Notes: generated by a model not told the origin, from the letters alone. DNA of 64,000 bases from Lingula anatina (GCF_001039355.2 NW_019775713.1:697915-761914); one strand, 5' to 3'. Positions 1-11,839 are shown, counted from the first letter of the stretch. Numbers and translations are program-made.

Positions 1-290
1 ATCTGAATTAAAATGGCTAATATATCATAAAGGTGAAACAAAACTGATTTTAATGCAATGATTTTATAAGTAAATATAATCTTATCTGCTTAAATTGAGT
101 AAGAATTTGTGAACCCCCCCCCAAAAAAAAAAAAAAAAAAAAAAAAAGAGTGACTTAACACATATTTTTATTATTATCTGTAGATAAAACAAAATTTAAT
201 AATTTTCAAGCCAGTTAAAAGGGCTAAAATATGATATATGCTTAATGGCTGCAAGATAACTCAGTTCTTTTCATATGTTATGGACACTAC

Positions 291-3200
291 CTTGCTGAAG
301 AGCCTCCTTTGTGGCCTTATTGAACCTGCCCATATCTCCCAGATAACACGCACCATCACCTGACATCAGCAGAGAGCCACCTGGAATTTTTAATACAGGC
401 ATAGTAAAAAAATTACATCTGTTGAAATAATGTATAAAAGATACATGCATATACTTGGAAAATTTCAATGGAAAATGAAGGTAAATATGAAAAAAGACAT
501 GATTAACAATAATCTATTGTGGTCATATTCTTCAACACTTTGACAAAAATATTTTAGTATTAAAATAAGAAAAGAAACCGATTGGTCTAGTTGTACATGT
601 AAAAAGGTATGCAGAAAATAAATTTGTTACTTTCGTTCTTCTGAACAGAAAATTACCATCTATAAAGTAAGTGTCAGCACCATATCTGTCTTTATTTACT
701 GCCCCCAAGAGGGTTTTCTCCTTAGAATGGTGTATAGCTCTACTGGGGAAGCTGGTGGCATATGTCATGAGTCTGTCTAGGATGAGAGTGTCAGATCCAA
801 CAGCTAGAAGACACAGTCTGCCGGGGAGAGAACTCTGCTGCAAATATAAATATTTAACATCACTGTGACATAGTCAGACACACAGGTACTGCAGTTAAAT
901 TGCTCAACGCAGTTTTAAATTAGAAGAAATATCATTTGTTAAACATAGTGATAATGAAAAATAATTTAGCAATAATTCAGCAAGCATTACCTTTATAATT
1001 ATCATATACAAGATGGCAACAGCTAATTATTATTATTACACAATATTACACCAAATGTCCCAACTTCAGAAAGAACAGGTTGCATTAATTGGTGCAGAAT
1101 CATTTAAAGTCAATTTATCAAAATTCAAACTATTAAATATAGTCTTACTTTGTCCAAGTCTTCTCTCCCCATCAGGCAAAGAAGTAATCCTAGTTTCAAC
1201 CTCAGATAACTGCCAGGCGGAGAAATAGTCCCTGGATAGAAAATAAATGTATGGGGAAAAAAGAGAAGCAGTCACAGAGAGCACACCTATGCCAAGGCAG
1301 CTCAATCTTATTATAAATAAATAATTTTATTAATTAATGAATCACCACCACAATCAAATTGATTCTAAGGGCATATTCCCAGAGCTTTTAGATCGATCTA
1401 TACCCGCGGGGAGTCTCACTAGATTACTGTCAGATAATCCAGCTTAAATGTCTGTCCCGCCTACTAGAAGCTGTAAGGGGGTAATTAACTTTCGTGCCCT
1501 CTCGGCTGACAGCTATTTAGCGTGAACTCCCAGGGAGTTAGGTCGATCTAGAGTAGATCGATCTAATCTCTGGGAATGGGGTCTAAGAGCACATTCAGAA
1601 CAGTGGACCAACAGATCCACAGATCAAATAAGGCAACCCACTAAAAGCTTGCCGCTTAATTCCCAATTAGACACTGAATAGATTTCCTGTGGGGATTACG
1701 CAGCAAGCATTCAAGTGGATCTGCAATATATGATCTGTGGATCTGTTAGTCTGCTTTTCTGAATGCGCTCTTAATTAGCCTGTTTTTGACCTTTCCTGAA
1801 AATTTCATCAAATCCAATAGGCACCTATAACTTTTTGAATTTGGCTTTGAATTTGAAATATTGAAATATTGAATTTGAAATATTTTTAGTAACTTTGGAA
1901 CCACTTAAGTCAAATAAAATAGTAAATAATTTAATAAAATATAATAATAATAATAATGATAACCTCCTTGGCAGAGATACAACATAATAATATAAGAAAA
2001 CATGACGTGTACATGCACAGTATCCCTTAGGTGACATGTATAATAAATATTTGCAAAGAATAAAAATATGATTTACAGTAAAAATAAAAAGAAAATAACT
2101 AATTAACAATAAAGATGGATCAATAAGTAATAGCTTTTATCATATACATATGAATACTTTAATGCAACCTTACCTCCAAAAACATATGCTAGACTTAAAG
2201 CAAAGCTCCAGGGTGAATTTTGTCTGTCTGTAAAAAATAAGAGAAAAATAAACCAGTATTCAAATTTAATACTTGGCGTTTAATTGAAAATTCAAGTACA
2301 TGTATATGCAGAACATTTAAAAAAGGCATTTTCAAATTGCTTCTTTTTAAAGCATCGTTTTTGTGGAGATGAAATAGTAGTTATGCATGTAAGGAACTTG
2401 ATGGAGATACTTCTTAAAGCATAATGCTGAATAATTTTAGCTACTGTAGGGTGAACATTAAATTTTACAGAAATGTGGCTAGGAATTTCAAAAGGTAGCT
2501 AGGTTCTTTTTCTAAAAAGTGGGCCAAAATTTAACTCAGCCCTCCCCCTTCCTACAAACTTGTGTTTACTTACCTGTGTACAACTGTAATATCTGCTCTG
2601 GTATTAAATGCGAGTGGAGGTTAGGACTGCCAGTAGTCCATGGCAAATTCTGAAATTTCAGATTGAGGGGGTTACAGATAATATTGGACTTTAGACTCAA
2701 ATTTTTTTACCACACTTGGTAATAATCATTGAAGAATGCTCACACACCTTCCTGTATATGTACCCCTGTACTAGTAAGACAACTTGGACTAAAGATATGA
2801 TGGTTAAGCTACTTATACTCAGAACGTACTAGTAGTATAAGTTTAGGAAAGGGTATGGAGAATACAAAAATGTACATGCTACTTTTCACCAATCTTGTAT
2901 GAAAATATCAAAAGATCTTTTATATTTCACTCAATTTGCAATTACTTAAAATGAATGTCATACATGTACCTGAGCAACATTGATATTAGAAGCTTCCAGG
3001 GCTACATTCACTTGGTTATTCTCCTGGAATTCATAGGTAGGAATCCCTATCACAGTGTACTTCTTGCCTATCTGAATGTCCTGAGAAAGTTCATCTAGAA
3101 AAATAAATTCAGTGCTCTGAATATCAAATTTAAATTGATCATTTTCAAATATTTTAATATCTTAATCAGATTAAAATCAGATTAACATCAGCTATGTATC

Positions 3201-6200
3201 CTTATATACAATGATTGAATTAGCCTTACAAAAAGTAATCATATCTCAGTATTTTTAAATGTACATGTATCAATCTTAATTCCCTTCGTCAACCTAAAGT
3301 TCCAGTCCCCTCGGCATCTTGCTGTAAAAAAAAAACAAAAACATTGTACTATAGTAGGTTATGCACATACCCCTTGTATAAAATGTTAGAGCCTGGAATC
3401 GTGTAGACCTCACCATGTCAGATATATACTGACTGTACTGGAATGCTTGCTCATCCATCATCTCAATTATAACCTTATCTGAAAGTTATGTAACAAAATC
3501 AAAATAAGATAAATATAATAAATGTCATGTCTGGGAAGTAAAAAAAAATTATTTACATTTTAGGCCATTTTTTTTCTTATTAGTTCCTGGCGTGTGTATA
3601 CCAGCACATGTGCAAAATAATCATTACTAAGGTAATCAAGTAAATGCTACTAGGTTAAAATTAATCACCAATTTATTCATTTCCTCAAATTGCACAAGAA
3701 GTCAAATTCAAGTACCTGCCAATACTCTCTCACTCACATCTTCTTCTAATGGGGAGCCACAAAAACTACATTTAAAATCTTTCCTAAAATATGAGATAAA
3801 GATTTATTTTACCATAAACTGTGAACATTCAATTCACTTCAGAAACTCACAAATTTGTGTATATTTATTTGCATAACTGTTTTATATCCCATCTTAAGAA
3901 AATTACTCTCTTATTAAACAGTACAATGTACCATTGTCTGAAACAAAAGAAAAAACATTGCAAGTCAAAATCACGCATATACACAGGGGCGGGTTTAGGC
4001 TGTCTTCTTGGTCTTCTTGAAGACGGTCACATTTCCAAGTTTACATTGACTGGCATCTAATTTTATCTGTCGGACGATGGTCAAAAATGGAGGATGGATC
4101 AACAAAGATAACTTGGAAAACTGTCAGAAAATAGCTCTGGATCCCCCCCTGTATACATGTACCAGTATACTAGTATCTGTCTTACACAAAATGTACCAGT
4201 ATGATTAACTGACATGACTCAAATGTTCACATTTTGCAGGATGACCAAGGTAACAAATTAAAATAAAACACGGTATAATTATGATTAATTTTTGTACACA
4301 CTGGCAATATTTCATAAAAAGACCTCCACGTGCCCCTGGTTCAACCCCTATTACCCAGCATGTGTAATTAGTGAGGAGACAAACAGGTGTTTTATTTATC
4401 ATAGTTTCCAACTTTGACTGGTCAAGTAGTCAATTAAACTCGCCACACCAAAGACAATAGCCATTTTTAGACAAGGNGTCAAGTAGTCAATTAAACTCGC
4501 CACACCAAAGACAATAGCCATTTTTAGACAAGGGTGCATTGCAATGAGTGCCACACCCAGACCCCAATACCGACAAAGCCCAAATTTTACGTGGAACGAG
4601 TTGAGATTATAGGTGACCTAAATCCATGAGATGGGTACGGGGGCCCTTACCGTCTAGGAGGAGAAGCGGTAACGGTAGCCGTCAGGCGGAGCCGGCGGAG
4701 CCAACGGAGCCGGCGGAACGATCCGGACGGGACCGAAACCATGTGTACCGCCAGCGCTAACGCTGGTGGTACAATAATGGACTTCCTGTGACCCAGTCCA
4801 CTAGCCCTATTAAAACAAGATGTACAAATCTTACATCCTTGCCCTTAAGGCTTCACTGACTCACCTGATGGTGTGGATCTCCCTGGCTCCTGAGGTGTGA
4901 AGTCTTAGACTGCATTCCCACAGATTTTAGATCAATCTATCCCCAGGGGGAGTCTCACTAGATTACTGTCAGCTAAGCTGGCTTAAATGTCTGTCCCGCC
5001 TACTAAAAGCTGTAAGGGGGTAATTAACTTCTGTGCGCGCTCGGCAGACACCAATTTAGCGTGAAACCCCAGGGAGTTACTAGTAGGTCGATCCAGATGG
5101 ATCGATCTAAATCTGTGGGAATGCAGACTTATAGTATCCTCACAACTCTTTGCTGACTCACCTGATGGTGTGGATCTCCCTGGCTCCTGAGCTGTGAAGT
5201 CTTATGTACCTGTTTCCTTGACCACCATCACAGCCTTCAATTGGGCAGTAAAACCTTGCACTCTGACTGAAAAAGAAAAAAAAAAAATGGGTTCATCACC
5301 TCATGTACTGAAGTAGTACTTAATTGCTACCATGTATACTGTTTAATATTTAGCAACTACAATTTTAAATTCATAATTTGAATGTTTATCAGTAAGAGCT
5401 CACAACAGAAGTAAATGTCCTATATCCTAGGAGGGTATTCTATATATTAACGGAATTGTCATGAGTAATAATATTATAACTAATTATAAATTATAACAGA
5501 AAAACAACTAATACATTTAAAGTACAAATAAAACATTGTACCACTGATTGATGAAAACTGTACAGTATAAAACATCATTGTGACTATATGAGGGTGAGTT
5601 AAATAACTTTTTAAAAACATTCCAAATTACTGGTATTTCATAGATAAGAAATATTTGTTTTGCTTTTAAATGCTGGTCTATAATGTCAAACTGAAATGAT
5701 GTTGCATTCTCTAGCATCAAATTTTCAAATTAAAGAAATTGTGATAATTCTACTCACGTATATTTTGTGGCGATGGTTTTGCCTGTAACAATTCCTTCAT
5801 ACATATATAACCTCTGACCTTCTGAATGATTGGGAAAGTCTTTTGTACTGCTTATGAAATACCTGCACAAAACAAAAAATAATAATCTGTTAAAATAGTT
5901 GCTTCACTTTAAAATTTAGACAGCTGTGAATGATTATATAAAAATGATAATATAACTATCTAACTTATCACTATAAATTATCACCTACTACTATCAACTG
6001 CAAAAGTGAAAAAAAAAATAAAAATTTCACTTGCAAAACTTCTGGGTGTGTGTACATGAGTTAGAATTTATTATATGCAACATTTTATATGATAAATCTA
6101 AATTAAATCTTGAAATATAAAATCCAAAGCTGTACATTGCATACATCAAATGGATTCCTTCTGTTATGAAAATAATATTAAAGCTTGCTGAATGTTTCTT

Positions 6201-6337
6201 ATGCCCAGTAATAATCATATTATGATATATACTTTTCTAGACGAGGTAAACTCAGTGGTCTTAGTACCACCATCACCTGACTGGCATCAGAACACTGGGG
6301 AAGCAGCTGAAGAACCTGAATGGCCCGGAAGATTACC

Positions 6338-6391
<54 letters not shown>

Positions 6392-7607
6392 TGAGGTTTA
6401 TTTATTTCTTGGCAAAATATGTTACATATTGAATGCACAGGTAAATATATCTTAAATCATCAAACTTATGCCTGGTTATTATGTATTATTTTCCATTCTA
6501 ATTCTTTTTCATCTCTCTGGGGAGAATACACCTGGAGCTGCACTCAGAGTTAACTGACAATATAAATGGAGGATAATATATCTTTTACAGTTATCAAGAT
6601 TTGAAGTCTTTTTTTAATGTATGACCTAAATAAGGAACAGCTATATGTTTTTGTTCCAATCTTTATTTTCTGTTTTTCCATACTATGTGTGAATTTTTTT
6701 TCAGGAATATTTTTTCATTTACAGCACTTCTTTGTTAAATAAAAGGCAGATTAAGTCTTAACATTCAACAAAATAAGATTAAAAAATTCAACAAAGATAA
6801 TAAAAACAATTTGCTAAGAAAGTAACTTACTGACTGGAATATTTTACAGGCTCCTGATGGTTTGTTGAGGATGAAATTACCAAATGATGCTGAAAACAAA
6901 TAAAGAGCTTGTTTAGATGAGGCTGCAGGCCTGTAATACAGATTTATTTAAAAACAGAAGTTAAAATATATATGAAGATGAATAGCATAATTATTAAAAA
7001 TAAAATGATAATAAAAAAACAGTACAAACGGACAGCAACATTTGTATGTATTTAAAGCTTCTAATATAAAAGTGTTTACAGGCATTGATATATTATGAAA
7101 AAACAAAATATCAACTGCATAAAACATTCCGACCATTCAAATCCAAGACATCTTCTGGTTCTACTGGAATACAAAATCTGAACACTGCATGCTTCTGGAA
7201 GAGTAGGGATAATGAACTATAGTTGCTATATAGTAGAAACAATACTAGTATCTGTAATTTGTAAAGAAGTCTCATGTATCTAGTGACTACAGTGCTGACT
7301 GGCAAGGGGCACAGATAATTAATATATTTTGATCAAGTTCAAAAACGTAAGAAGCGATAAATTCTTGACCAGACCTGTAATTTGCAAATGAAATGGTGAT
7401 CTACACCTGAACGCAGACTTAATTTCAAGTTTTTATCTACGCAAGCAGTGAATTATATAGCTTCGTGTGGGTAATTTTAATGTCAGTCTATACCTTTTCT
7501 GTTTGTGCGCCAAGAGTTCTGCAAGTCCTTTTGATGTCTTCTAACGTACCCGTTTGATCTAAATATTCCAGTGCTGCTATTCTGTATTCTAAAAGCTTCT
7601 GATCCAT
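291..7607 (-). CDS. MCMDC2: MCMDC2, minichromosome maintenance domain-containing protein 2 (5' part of gene)
   Basis: Twelve coding exons on the minus strand, 5' to 3': 7494-7607 (start ATG at 7607), 6831-6889, 5758-5862, 5162-5266, 3716-3783, 3371-3478, 2970-3094, 2574-2649, 2174-2227, 1149-1231, 657-837, 291-380. All have GT/AG borders and the phases chain without a break for 389 residues; the rest lies beyond the left edge. Exons 4-5 carry a zinc-finger pair (C-x4-C in CPIEGC, C-x2-C in CSFCGSPLEED) with a YIRLHSSGAREIH segment between. Exon 7 gives the OB-fold-like GKKYTVIGIPTYEF. The ATPase part is degenerate: AVGSDTLILDRL sits where MCMs have Walker A and lacks GK[ST], and SGDGACYLGDMGRF replaces the Walker B DE. 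This matches MCMDC2, a meiotic recombination factor in vertebrates, rather than a replicative MCM. Exon 4 could start 4 nt later (5262) at a second AG. Identification is by recalled family similarity. Confidence 0.88.
1369..1583. mobile_element. MITE family A, copy 1 (PIF/Harbinger-like)
   Basis: A 215-bp element with imperfect terminal inverted repeats (GGGCATATTCCCAGAG on the left, matching reversed CTGGGAATGGGGTC on the right) and target duplication TAA at 1366-1368 and 1584-1586. The GATCGATCTA arms pair across the element. The interior contains ATGTCTGTCCCGCCTACTA and GGGGGTAATTAACTT, shared with the copies at 4908, about 62252 and 63128. No coding capacity. It lies in an MCMDC2 intron. 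Confidence 0.8.
1587..1770. mobile_element. MITE family B, copy 1 (PIF/Harbinger-like)
   Basis: A 184-bp element with ends GAGCACATTCAGAA and TTCTGAATGCGCTC, and longer inner inverted arms around AACAGATCCACAGATCA. It directly abuts MITE A: the TAA at 1584-1586 serves both. The right flank is TTA, so the target duplication is not exact. Related copies are at 48634 and 50223. Confidence 0.75.
4421..4533. other. 56-bp direct duplication flanking a single N (assembly join)
   Basis: Bases 4421-4476 and 4478-4533 read the same, separated only by the N at 4477. This is what two contig ends look like when their overlap was not merged. It lies in an MCMDC2 intron and is unlikely to be biological. 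Confidence 0.85.
4610..4785. other. GC-rich patch with 9-bp repeats and a hairpin
   Basis: A markedly GC-rich stretch in an AT-rich intron. It contains repeated GGAGCCGGC-type units and a near-perfect hairpin (ACCGCCAGCG, short loop, CGCTGGTGGT). No open frame is recognised. It may be a SINE or other repeat remnant next to the assembly join at 4477. Confidence 0.4.
4856..4907 (-). pseudogene. Duplicated 3' end of MCMDC2 exon 4 with its splice donor
   Basis: 52 bp that match 5153-5204 at all but one position. On the minus strand this is the last about 42 nt of MCMDC2 exon 4 plus the GTGAGT donor. The copy sits downstream of the real exon, on the far side of MITE A copy 2. The single difference turns CACAG into CACAC. 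Using this copy is not needed for a continuous reading frame. Confidence 0.7.
4908..5128. mobile_element. MITE family A, copy 2
   Basis: A 221-bp element with an exact TTA target duplication (4905-4907, 5129-5131). Ends GACTGCATTCCCACAGATTT and its inverse ending GCAGAC. This is the best preserved family member and sets the family as TWA-targeting, as in PIF/Harbinger. It is in the MCMDC2 intron, inside the exon 4 partial duplication. Confidence 0.85.
6340..6391. repeat. (AAT)n microsatellite
   Basis: About 17 uninterrupted trinucleotide units in an MCMDC2 intron. Confidence 0.95.
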
Positions 7608-8540
7608 CTTGCCTTCAAAGCAAGAAATGCTAATTTTAAAACTAAGAAATTATAACTTTACAAAATATTAGAACAGTAGATCCTGCTAATTGAACCTTTT
7701 TTCAACACCGGAAATTTCGATAAAAGATTATCATTGGATAAGAAATAAAGTTTTTACATCCTGCTTGTTTACATTTCGCCCAAATTTCTCTCAGAAGCAG
7801 ACGACGTCACGTGACTCAGCCTTTAAATGCAAAAAAACCCCAGCAGATTGCGCAGCCGTCCGCGCAGACATTTCTCACATCCGGTATAAAAAAATTCACA
7901 AAGAACAAATTGCCACATGATTAAATAAAATATCAGCAGGATTTCTATTTTATAAAATCTCATTCTCTGACCGTCACAATCGAATGCTGCAAAGGTGTGA
8001 ACACTGCACTCAAACAATAAAGACCTTCGTTGATCCTTTCTTGATGTTGTTGTTGTAGTTGAGATGACAAATGTGCCGAGATGTGCGACGTCGCAGAACG
8101 CAAATTAGGGCTGTGGCAGAATTCTGGCGATCTAGCAATACCCGAAAGATGAAGTAAACTGACTGGATAAAATTCTTTCACGAATGCTTTTCAATGAATT
8201 AAGGAAAATTCTCGATTTATATTCACGGGTTGTTGGGTGAAATGCTTTGCTTGCAGAGTAGGCCCTAAATAGGCCTACATTAAAAATGTATCTTATAGGC
8301 CTATCTAGGGCCTACCTAGAAATGAAAAAAATAAATATAATAAAAAAAGTTGCCATAGTAACAAAATTTGCATGGGAACCGATCAATTTTTTCATCTATG
8401 TCTGTCATGTGTACTAAAGACCATGTGTAGGAGATATGGAATCTGAATGCACTTCATCTGTAAAGAAAATTAAAAATATATGCAAAAGATTTTATAAGGA
8501 GCTGTGGATGGCATTTGGGGGATTTTCAAACTCATGCCGC
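7608..8540. other. MCMDC2 upstream region
   Basis: No convincing gene. The stretch should hold the MCMDC2 5' UTR and promoter. The word TCACGTGACTCA at about 7806-7817 combines an E-box and an AP-1-like site; this is seen in the sequence but function is inference. A 73-codon minus-strand open frame around 7960-8181 lacks an ATG and is not annotated. Confidence 0.35.
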
Positions 8541-8544
8541 AGGC

Positions 8545-8670
8545 CCGTAGCCAGGGGGGGTTCGAAAGAACCACCCCCTTTTGCTGGGAAAAGGTCCACT
8601 CCAGGTAAAATTTGATCTAGGTACATGAAGTTTTTAAGGGAAAAGGTCCACCAGCCAACGTGTATAAATT
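8545..8670. repeat. Dispersed G-rich repeat F, copy 1
   Basis: Contains GGGGGTTCGAAAGAACC and GGGAAAAGGTC, which recur in the same order at 57530-57590. It is a non-coding dispersed repeat of unknown class. Between here and 9220 nothing else is recognised. Confidence 0.5.
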
Positions 8671-9220
8671 TTGATGAAATTTACAAATTAGGCCCTGTAC
8701 ATTTTTGCCAATTTTAGCAAAAACACATGATCAAAGGATTTCATGTTTTGCATCACTACAATTTCAACAACTTTGTTCATCACTTCTAGTATTAAAACGT
8801 TCTAACATTGTTATAAAAATATGTGTCGGTTATATTTAGGCCTACCCATATGCCGAGCAGAAGGCGCGCCATCCGATGTCGGTATAACTTGTGGTTGATT
8901 ACGAATTGGGGTTGGGGTTAGTCGGCGACTAGAGCGATGAGGATTTTAGAACCCTCGAACTGTCGGTACCTACCCGAAATTACCTACATGTGTATGATGA
9001 AAAGCCTTAAAAAAACCTTTAAAAACAGACTTCAATAATGTAATAAGATTTATCAAAATTATAAAAAAGTGTTTTATAGTAATGCTGATAGTTGATTGGC
9101 GTTTGTTATGAATTAATGGATTGTTTTAACTTCATTTTAGAAAATTTATTCTAATTAATTGCTTACAAGGTCAGAAGTGACGACTTGATTGATGCAAGTA
9201 AGGTTGAATAGTACGCCACG

Positions 9221-9612
9221 GGGGTCCATTCAGTTAGAGGGGTGTCAGGTGGGGCGACTCCATTACAAATAAAGGGGTGTTATGTCGGGTGATTCTATTC
9301 CATAAGAGGGGTAGCAGGTGGGGCGAGTCCATTGCATTAGAGGGGTGACAGGTGGGGCGAGTCCATTATTGCATTAGAGGGGGTGACAGGTGGGGCGAGT
9401 CCATTGCATTAGAGGGGTGTCAGGTCCGGCGAGTCCATTATTGCATTAGAGGGGTGTCAGGTCGGGCGAGTCCATTTCATTAGAGGGGTGACAGGTGGGG
9501 CGAGTCCATTGTATTAGAAGGGGGTGACAGGGGGGGNGCGAGTTCATTGCATTAGAGGGGTGTCAGGTGGGGCGAGTCTATTGCATAAGAGGGGAGACAG
9601 GTGGGGCGAATC
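9221..9612 (+). repeat. Minisatellite, about 35-bp unit, about 11 units
   Basis: Tandem units of the type AGAGGGGTGACAGGTGGGG followed by CGAGTCCATTGCATT. Variants are GTGTCAGGT versus GTGACAGGT, and ATTGCATT versus ATTATTGCATT. A single N at 9537 interrupts a G-run, so the copy number is uncertain. Confidence 0.92.
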
Positions 9613-10192
9613 TTGTAATTATTCCAGTTTGGTTCAGAGAACAGGAACTGAAGAAATTGTTCTATGTTATACCCTCAGAAATCAAAATTTTGACCAATTT
9701 CAGACGAATCCATTTTTAAAAGGCTCACTTGATTTAAGCTAACATCAGAATCATCCCACCTTTTCATTATTACGTTCAAATATCATAATAAATATTCATA
9801 CTAAGATTAGGCCGTCAGAATGGGACCCTCCCTATATAAGAATATATAGGAAAATTTTGATCCAAATGAATATGTTCCATATGGTATAGAACAAAAATCT
9901 GAATTTTTTAAAACCCAGGATTGTAAATTTATATAAATTTGATCTATAAAATATAGGTTGTTGGAAACCATTTTAGATATTTTATTTGAGTGCGCTAAAA
10001 CAGCTTGGAGGGGTTATTTAGAAAATACTGGTCATTTTACAACTATTTAAAATTTAGGTACTACTAAAAACCGTCAATTTGAAAGTCCTCAAACACTAAA
10101 AAATTCTCATTTTTATTATAATTACTACTATCCTTATCATAATAATTTCATAACAAAATGCAAAATAAAACGCCAAATTACAAAAATTTTTT
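9613..10192. other. Non-coding, AT-rich
   Basis: Nothing recognisable apart from scattered poly-A/T runs. Confidence 0.5.
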
Positions 10193-10309
10193 TTATTGAG
10201 TTTTCATATAATAGCTGCACGAAGGAGAGTGGGGTTCCTGTGTGTGAAACAAAAGCTGGGCATCGTAGGTTGCTTTCAGGCGGATGCTGTGCAGAATCTC
10301 GTTGAGCTC
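10193..10309 (-). CDS. Candidate terminal coding exon, unknown gene
   Basis: A good acceptor (TTATCTTTTCAG) opens a 38-codon frame beginning ELNEILHSIRLKATYDAQLL and ending in TAA at 10193-10195. AATAAA overlaps the stop (TTTATT on plus at 10192-10197). Amphipathic helical composition makes it look coding. The only start-exon candidate nearby (11244-11301) does not join it in frame directly, so an unseen middle exon would be needed. Function unknown. Confidence 0.4.
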   Translation of the reverse strand, partial: ELNEILHSIRLKATYDAQLLFHTQEPHSPSCSYYMKTQ

Positions 10310-11243
10310 CTGAAAAGATAAAATAATGTTTACAAATTTGAACTAAACGGACAGGCTCTTTACAATCTAATAATGCATGTACAGTAATATCACAGGGGAG
10401 AGGTATACTTATAATTGAAATGGCGCGAGCGTTTATTACTAGCGCAAAACCAAAACTATGATCTGGAATTAGCTAAGTATATAACTTTCTGAGACCTCTT
10501 GTTAAAAAAGTAACATTGATATCACAACCCGTTTCATTTGCAGGGTGGGCGAGACTACTGCTACGACCGTTAATATATATTCCTCTTGATATCAAAAATT
10601 ATAACACGTGTTGTAGTACACGTTGACACATTTCAGAGAAGCGTAAAAAAGAGGTCAATTACAAATTCTCTAATTATAGCAAATATATTGCACATGTAAA
10701 ATATGGTTGTACAATCAAGTTTTAGTATAGTGAATCGTTAATGATTGAGCAAAATACGGCTCACTGGAGACGACAGACTGTGTAAAATGTGTATCTGTTA
10801 ATCGCTGTACAATGAGCACTCAAAAATCCTTAGATCAGAAGCTCAGAACTGTGACAAGCAACATCTTATTAATTAATCAGTGATCTTGGTGGTAATATAT
10901 TTAAACACGTGCGCCATTTTGATTTAGGCCAAAAATATTCAAAATCACTTGTCAAGGGGCACAAAAACAGAGCTAAAAAAAGTGCAAAGCTAAAATATTT
11001 CAAGGAAACTTAATCATCAAAAGCCAGATGATAGCCCCGTTCATCCCGTACATTTGGAGTCCCAATGCATTGTTACCAATAAATTCTACCATTCTGAGTG
11101 ACAAACAAGTAACAATGGAAATACAGTGAAAGGATTCATGTCATAAATATTTGTCATTAATACATTACTAATTTTGTATTCTTTCCTTAGTCTGTGCCTT
11201 TGGTTTTTATGGGGGCGGTTATTGAATAAATAGTGATACTTAC

Positions 11244-11301
11244 AAATGTGAATTTGTTTCCATGCCTTATAAAAGTTCAGCCTTGTCACTGCACCACACA
11301 T
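11244..11301 (-). CDS. Candidate first coding exon, unknown gene
   Basis: An ATG at 11301 opens a 19-codon frame (MCGAVTRLNFYKAWKQIHI) ending at a consensus GTAAGT donor. It could be the start of the gene that ends at 10193, but the phases (1 then 0) do not match without another exon. No family is recognised. Confidence 0.3.
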
Positions 11302-11628
11302 ACTGTTGCGTCTACACCCGACTTTGTCCTACTGTCTAGTGAGCATTCGGGAAGACAGCTCGCATTGCGATGGGCAACTTATTGTTATGCAAATTGCAAC
11401 AGGTACGGCTCATTTTAGGTGAGAGGTCGTTACTGAAACTTTTCACGAATGTTCACATTTTGCTCAGATAGGGGAATTGTCCTGCTGACTAAAATTAAAC
11501 TTTCAGCATCAAACCCACTTTCGCCGTGCATGTAATCAGCAGTTAGGTTTTTAATCATGCGGGACGTCAATGATGTATGAATAATATCATTTTGAGTTTT
11601 TCATAGTCTTACATATATCTAGATTTTC

Positions 11629-11834
11629 GACGGGTGTGACGACCCGATATGTCCGACAGGCCAGATATGTCCTACGACCAGAGAACAGGCCAGATATGTC
11701 CGACAAAAAAGAGCCAGATGTGTCCGACAGGCCAGATATGTCCGACAAAAAAGAGCCAGATGTGTCCGACAGGCCAGATATGTTGGACACATTTGGCTCT
11801 TTTTTGTCGGACATATTGGGTAGTCACAACGGGT
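11629..11834. mobile_element. Inverted-repeat element D with internal tandem units
   Basis: About 205 bp. The ends pair as GACGACCCGATATGTCCGAC and the inverse of GTCGGACATATTGGGTAGTC. The inside has repeated GCCAGATATGTCCGAC and AAAAAAGAGCCAGATGTG units of about 42 bp. A reversed unit near 11780-11816 makes the element a long hairpin. No protein is encoded; frames on both strands merely translate the repeat. It resembles a foldback/MITE element; no clear target duplication was found. Confidence 0.7.
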
Positions 11835-11839
11835 CTTTC

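Noticed and set aside
991-1022. A possible 32-bp MCMDC2 micro-exon
   Set aside because: The exons at 1149-1231 and 657-837 join directly in phase and match the family better without it.
7960-8181. A 73-codon minus-strand frame upstream of MCMDC2
   Set aside because: No ATG, no clear splice site, no recognised family; may be 5' UTR or chance.
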